DNA from: Coprinellus micaceus
Lineage: Eukaryota; Basidiomycota; Agaricomycetes; Agaricales; Psathyrellaceae
Direction: 5' to 3'
NCBI GenBank assembly: GCA_951394405.1
Contig: OX596345.1
Span: 1,984,001 to 2,048,000 of the forward strand
Length of the DNA: 64,000 bases
Positions within the stretch are counted from its first letter, which is position 1, and each line of letters begins with the position of its first letter. The notes beneath the pieces were generated by a model, which was given only the letters and a program-made list of their open reading frames with translations, was not told the origin of the DNA and searched no databases. This document shows positions 59,105 to 64,000 of the stretch, piece after piece. The translations under genes were made by a program, and so were the position numbers.

Positions 59105-59758
59105 TTTCCGTGAAATGTCAAAAGTTTTTGAACACATCACGTGCCCCTGTGCCTAAGCCAAACAAATGCGATAAGAGAATTGATACCGCTGCTACGACGA
59201 GCGCCTAACTCTTGCAGTCTCCTCCAATGCCCCATCGTCAACCATCCGTATTCCCTCTGAAAAGTGCGGTCATAGACTGCACTCTCATCGATGAACACAA
59301 AAAGCTCAGGATCGGCATACTGTGAAATTCGCGCCTCCCACGCTGCCGGTACCTCCTCATTTCGTTCCAACGCCTCCTTCTGGACGTGTTTCCGCGTGAT
59401 ACCGAGACGGAAGAGTGCTCTCGACATTGTCGCAATGGAAACGTGACCTGTGCGAAGGCTAAGTGGGTTATTGACCGAGCCGAACCTGCGCCAATTTTCA
59501 ATGGTCTTGTGGAACACACCGATCGAACACTGGGCTTGCAACCGTATCTCGTCCATAATGAGGCGGTCATCGAAGTACCAGCTTACTATGCGAGCCTTCA
59601 GGTCATCGGAGAGGACAGGTGGCATGGCGGTTCTATGCTCAACGGGGTCGAGATGAACGTCTAGCGCGTCATCGCGATTATCGCCGCCTTATCGCATTTG
59701 TTTGGCTCAGGCACGGGGGCACGTGATGTGTTCAAAAACTTTTGACATTTCACGGAAA
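59105..59758. mobile_element. Internally deleted Tc1/mariner element
   Basis: 654 bp with about 68-bp terminal inverted repeats starting TTTCCGTGAAATGTCAAAAG, flanked by TA on both sides (59103-59104, 59759-59760), the duplication typical of Tc1/mariner. The arms differ at about two positions. It contains a shortened transposase frame on the minus strand. Confidence 0.88.
59137..59625 (-). pseudogene. Truncated Tc1/mariner-type transposase
   Basis: 162 codons on the minus strand. An N-terminal helix-turn-helix region (about 1-55, DDLKARIVSWYF...IENWRRFGSV) and a second DNA-binding part are followed by the first catalytic Asp in VFIDESAVYDRTFQREYGW. The frame then jumps into terminal sequence, so the second Asp and the last acidic residue of the DDE/D triad are missing. 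It cannot be an active transposase but may still bind the ends. Confidence 0.75.
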
Positions 59759-61051
59759 TATCATGATTTGAATGAGAGGTCCTGTGGGAGATCGGAGCGC
59801 GGGGGAGGGAGCCCAAACGGGGGCTGATTGCCTCGTTGGGACGTCACGTGCGGTTACCGGGGCAGCCAGGTAACTATCCCCTCCCCCTACTAGTACCAGT
59901 GAGTTGTCCCTTGGAACAGCGCCTGGGTAGGAGACTGCACATTCGCAGCAATTCAGTACATTCCGTTTCGGATCTCCCGAGTGCGTCACAGAACCAAATG
60001 CCTCGACTGTTGAGCGTTCCGGCTTCAGTATAGCCCCGATCGTTCTCGTCGGATGTGAGCTGTGAGAACGACATAGCGGCTACATCGATCGGTGAAGGAT
60101 ACCTTCCAAATCCTCAGGGCTTTGCGGTGATTTCCAAATCTGCTCAACTGCCTATACTCTCGCGGCGCCAGCATCGCGACCCAGGAGGCGCTGACTTCTG
60201 TGCAGGAAGCCAGTCTGAGGCCAACCTTAAATTTACTTGTGCCAGCAGTTGATCAAGAAACCGTGATATAGTCCCTCTCGGTTGAGGGGGAGTTGTGTCG
60301 ATTGAAGGGAAGGCTGTAATTGTCTTCGGCATGGGGTTGGCTAGATGGCCTGGCGTCGCGAGTTCGACCTCGAGCCTACCGCAGGGAGCATGATCATACT
60401 ACCTTGGTCTACGTCTTAAGGCCAGGGGATCGCTACATACTCACTCGCCTACGCTAGGCAAGCCTGCTCTTTTAGCCCATTTTGCCACCCCGACCTGTCT
60501 CCGGGGGGAGGCTGGTTGTTGTCCTATTTCTAATATCGACGCAGAAATTATATTTGGGCGCCGGGGCGTCAAAATAGCAACTAAAAGGTCTCTGGGGACG
60601 TAAGGTATCCACGCCTTATAGAACGGCATAGTCACCGCTCGGTTGGGGTCTCTGCCTGGAAACCTGAAACGAAGAGAGTTTCCTTCGTTATCCGACACCT
60701 TAGAAGCATTGACACATCAAATGACTCCTTGGTCTCCCCGTGATGCCAACTTCTCAGCGCACGTCCTTCTGCCCCAGCCAGATTAGTTGTCAGTTGTAAT
60801 CGCCGCGCGGTGATGCTTTCTCGAGTTCCAGGTCTAACACTGGACTGCGCGAAGTTGTCAACATGTGGTTGAACAGGCTTCTCCCGCTCGTGCGCGTTTA
60901 CTGTTCCGACTTGGATTCTTCTGCCCACTGTTATCCTTTCTTGACGATTTCATATGCACTCTTCGCTTTCCTCAGTTCGTCTACCATGCACCGATGTGAG
61001 GCCCATTCTTCATATACCCTACATCCTTGTATTGACCATATGTACATAGAC
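59759..61051. other. No supported gene
   Basis: Unrecognised sequence between the mariner element and G6. Short frames only. Confidence 0.4.
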
Positions 61052-62037
61052 TCACTGTATTGTACAGTTCGTCATAAGGGAGCTTAGAATGCTCCTTTTG
61101 GGCATACCTGGCACCTTCTCGTCAACCTGACCCGATCTCCCCCCTCGTTTAGCAGCATCCTTGAGACCGGAGATGCGTTGACCTGCCTCCGTTTTGTGCA
61201 ATGCTTTCCTTTCGTCGACGAGCTCTTGGTGCAGTCGTAGCTTCACGGGGGTTTGGCTGACCTTCCTCAGGACCTCTCTGAACACAGTTGGGGACGTTTC
61301 CCTGTCATGCAAGTGCTTGATAGTGAAGCCCTCATGGAGCAGGGGCGTCCAGAGCTTACTTTGGAGCTTCTCAATTCGCCCTTGGCGGTGAGCCTCTGGT
61401 ACTAGGTCCCACTTCGTCGTGACGATTGTGATGATTACAGCGGCGCGATGGCCGCATAGCTTGGCTAGCACTTTGATGTCGAGCTGAACCGTCGGGGATA
61501 CCCAGTCGCACGACATGTTGTGGAAATAAAGTATGGCATCGACACCCCGACTGGGAACTTGGTTAGCAAGCGGAGATCGAACATCAAAGTATTCAAAGTA
61601 CTAACGACGGGCAATGAGACTTAACCCAAGTCGCAATCTTGACAAAAACGTCGGCGTCGCTCATATTTGTGTGGTCGAACCCAGGAGTATCCACCAAAAC
61701 AACCTTGCGACCGCGAGGGCGAGGTGACCGGCGATTGGTGATGTATGGTGATGATTCGTGTGGCACCTCCAGTTCCACCGTTTGTACGTCCGCAGTCATA
61801 GCTGACATCCCTTCCCTGACTGGAACACGGGTTGGCCCTCCACCGTTGGGGTAGGAAGAGTTGAGCGCATCGTTGATGAACTTGTTTTCCACTAAGTTGG
61901 TTGGAATGGGGTTATGACGAGATACCGTACTGTGCTTTTTCCAGAGTTAGATAGGCCGAGACATCTAGAATTGAAAGTGAGAGCCATATCGAGCCTATGG
62001 GTTGGAGAGCTTACAGTACTGTGATCGGGGCTGCCAT
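61052..62037 (-). CDS. Small prenylated GTPase-like protein G6 (subfamily B)
   Basis: Four exons, minus: 62015-62037, 61931-61964, 61606-61880, 61052-61550 (276 residues, phases agree). It is a close paralogue of G4: the same 23- and 34-base first exons, the same start MAAPITVLCLG and the same Walker A GLSNSGKST (11-19). DTPGFDHT lies in exon 3 and TTKWD in exon 4, so guanine recognition is intact. It differs from G4 by small indels between Walker A and G3. The C-terminus ends CTIQ after a basic stretch, again a CaaX box predicting farnesylation. It follows G7 on the same strand after 394 bases. Confidence 0.82.
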
Positions 62038-62431
62038 TTCCTGGCGTCAATTCAACAGCGTGGCTTGATATGGTTGGGAAGTCGGGGGGAGGGAGTGACC
62101 CACGACGACTTAAACGACAGGGAAGACATGAAGGCCTTCACCACACGGATACCTCAAGGACGGTAAAGCAAGGGGCGTGTATGAAACTGAACGCCTTCAT
62201 AGCCGCGATGGCTCATGGCCCCATCTCCCATGCGAACTGAAAACAGGGGTTGCCTCAAGGTCGCATCGTGCCGAGCTACAGGCTCCCGCTTCGGAGCCAG
62301 AACGTTATGCTGCCGTTTTAAGCCTGCAGACGCGAGTGTCATGACGCGGTCGGTGGACAGAAATCAGCAGCAATACTAAAAACTGCTAGACCTTGGAAAG
62401 TAAAAGAATTACATTATGAGGAAGGTGTACT
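62038..62431. other. Spacer between G7 and G6 (minus-strand order)
   Basis: Counterpart of 55584-56018. Presumed terminator of G7 and promoter of G6. No gene. Confidence 0.45.
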
Positions 62432-63587
62432 CTACAGTCTAAATATACCACGCAGCCATCTCCTGAGACGCTTACTTGCAGCTGGTGTCAAATTGGCTAT
62501 CTGCTTCGTGAGCGTATCGATCTGCCTCTGCCGCTCCTCCAAAGTCTCTTTATCGGTAGAGGACAACCCGTCCTCCCGTGCTGCCCTCTGAAGTGCTTTA
62601 GCTCGTGCCAGAAGGTCTTCTAGTGACATGCTGAGCTCTCTCCCTGCCCGACTTTCCACTAGGAAACGCTTTTCCTGCACCAGCTCGCGCTGGAGAAGAA
62701 GAATATGATCGCGGATTTCCCGGGCATTCATGGAAACCACCATTTGGTGAATGATGGCCCATGGATCTCTAACTTCTCCGGGGAGATCGAGTCGACTGGG
62801 TGGCTCCAGATGATGTACCGCCGCTCCATTCGCTATTAATGGCGCCCAGTGCACCCTGCCCAACTCCCCAATGCGCCTGACCGCGTTCCCAAATTGCGCA
62901 ACTGGGACATTCTCCCATTTGGTTGTGACCAAGCCAACCAGATCCATCGCGTCGTCCCCACAAATTTTCGAAAAGAGGCTCAGGTTTCTTCTTGATGCGC
63001 CAGTCCACCCGTCCTTGGTCGTGTCGTGCAAATACAGTACTCCGCCGACAAGCATTCTTTTACGGTATCTGAGAAGGGGTTCTTGAGTCAGGTGCCGTGG
63101 GATGCGATGGAACTGACTTACGAGGTCTCCAGCCATTTGGCGATCCGAATCAAAATCTCATCGTCTCCAACGTCCGTGTCGTCGAAGCCAGGTGTGTCTA
63201 GGAAGACAATGCGCCTACCCTGAAGAGCTTTTTGGAGGGCCGCGTGCTCAAGGGGCACTCGATCGACGGCAACGGACTCGAGGTGCTTCGTACACGAAAC
63301 CATGTCCTCTCCAACGACCATTGCCTGAGATCCGACAAGCTTGTTGATGAGCTATTTCATTACCATAAGCACGATTTTATGTAATGGGAGTGCTGATTTT
63401 TTATACGACTTACCGAGCTCTTGCCTGCCTTGGTCTGACCCATAAGTCTGTAGACGTGGAGAGGGAGGACGTCGGCTTTGAGTGGGTTATACGACAGCCC
63501 AATAACTCACGCAAACACAATGTCGGTTTCGCGACCGTGCTCAAGAACGGGATCTTGAGAGCCTGATTTCGAGGCAACGTCGACCAT
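62432..63587 (-). CDS. GTPase-like protein G7 (subfamily A, short)
   Basis: Four exons, minus: 63511-63587, 63414-63447, 63122-63351, 62432-63068 (325 residues). It starts at the ATG of MVDVASKSG. Walker A GQTKAGKSS near 29-37, then DTPGFDDT. The G4 position reads TTKWE, so the guanine-contacting Asp is Glu here (Gly in G1 and G5). The long charged helical C-terminal part is nearly identical to G5 (ILLLQRELVQEKRF, LEERQRQIDTLTKQ) and the tail is SKRLRRWLRGIFRL. Exon sizes 34, 230 and 637 match G3 and G5. With G6 it forms the second A-B gene pair. Confidence 0.83.
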
Positions 63588-64000
63588 GTTCGCCACTAAC
63601 GAGTGCCTCGATGAGGTTGGCGGCGGTGATGATAAGTGTGGTGAAATATGATTGCCCCACACTTGGGACACCTTTTGAACTCCGAAGACACGCTTCCTCC
63701 TCGTTACTCGATCACTACTTATGTCCACGACCCCGCCAAGCCCCTCGCGTAATGAATGGCTCCGGCGTACTTGTGATGACGCGGACCCTGCGCTCGTCCA
63801 TCCGCCGCGACGTATTAACATCCAGTTTCGGTGGCCCAAACGCGCTATAGCCTCAAGGCCGCCTTTATTCGCTTTCTTGCTTCACGTTTCAGCCACGATA
63901 TCAATCGAAGCTATACTGAAGCTGGAGAGGTCGTGGCGACATCGATAAATGAACACATGTAGGACCTTGTAAATCCCCGTGTCCCCAAGGTTTCAACGCT
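63588..64000. other. No supported gene at the window edge
   Basis: Upstream flank of G7. No recognisable feature. Confidence 0.35.

Noticed and set aside
60335..60415. Possible tRNA B-box (GAGTTCGACCTC)
   Set aside because: No matching A-box, acceptor stem or cloverleaf around it.

Overview
The window is nuclear DNA of a filamentous basidiomycete, most likely an agaricomycete. Real genes are split by many short introns (about 47-70 bases, GTRNGY...YAG), a BTB/CAP-Gly gene is present, a short reading frame ends in a fungal pheromone-type CaaX box, and fungal LTR retrotransposons and several DNA transposons are abundant. I cannot name the species. Nothing prokaryotic is present.

Layout. 1-24.2 kb is transposon-dominated: a young, intact Ty1/copia element (1581-7788, identical LTRs, 5-bp target duplication), an 883-bp terminal-inverted-repeat element with TCCACTGGA-type subterminal repeats, a 308-bp hAT MITE with an 8-bp target duplication, a broken gag gene cut by a 2.5-kb foldback element (15043-17545), and a second copia copy (17660-24198). 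That second copy carries two nested insertions and a nonsense mutation. It landed about 1 kb before the first of two paralogous zinc-finger/ADP-ribosyltransferase (PARP-like) genes (24657-26196 and 33343-34876), which lie in a segmental duplication. Degenerate repeat blocks (26.4-28.6, 31.2-32.5, 35.1-37.7, 39.9-40.3 kb) separate the genes.

The main biological signal is an expanded family of P-loop GTPase-like genes: seven copies (G1-G7) in two subfamilies. Subfamily A (G1 28.7-30.6, G2 37.9-39.7, G3 40.8-42.5, G5 56.0-57.2, G7 62.4-63.6 kb) has a helical C-terminal region that usually ends in a basic/aromatic tail. Subfamily B (G4 54.6-55.6, G6 61.1-62.0 kb) is shorter and ends in a CaaQ prenylation box. 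G5-G4 and G7-G6 are a duplicated A-B gene pair. Three A copies (G1, G5, G7) have lost the Asp of the [NT]KxD guanine-specificity motif. G1 also carries a frameshift.

A large BTB/CAP-Gly gene (44137-49212, 4 exons) is intact. Its promoter and first exon were copied twice elsewhere in truncated form, each time divergent from a GTPase gene, so a shared upstream module (CCAAT box plus two TTAGGG-like repeats) has been duplicated with the family. A small gene at 50323-50506 (minus) looks like a mating-pheromone precursor with two tandem peptide repeats and a C-terminal CTIA box, but a (CT)7 tract puts its start out of frame. The 57.7-59.8 kb interval holds nested inverted-repeat elements and an internally deleted Tc1/mariner element. 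50.6-54.6 kb and the smaller spacers contain nothing I can support as a gene.
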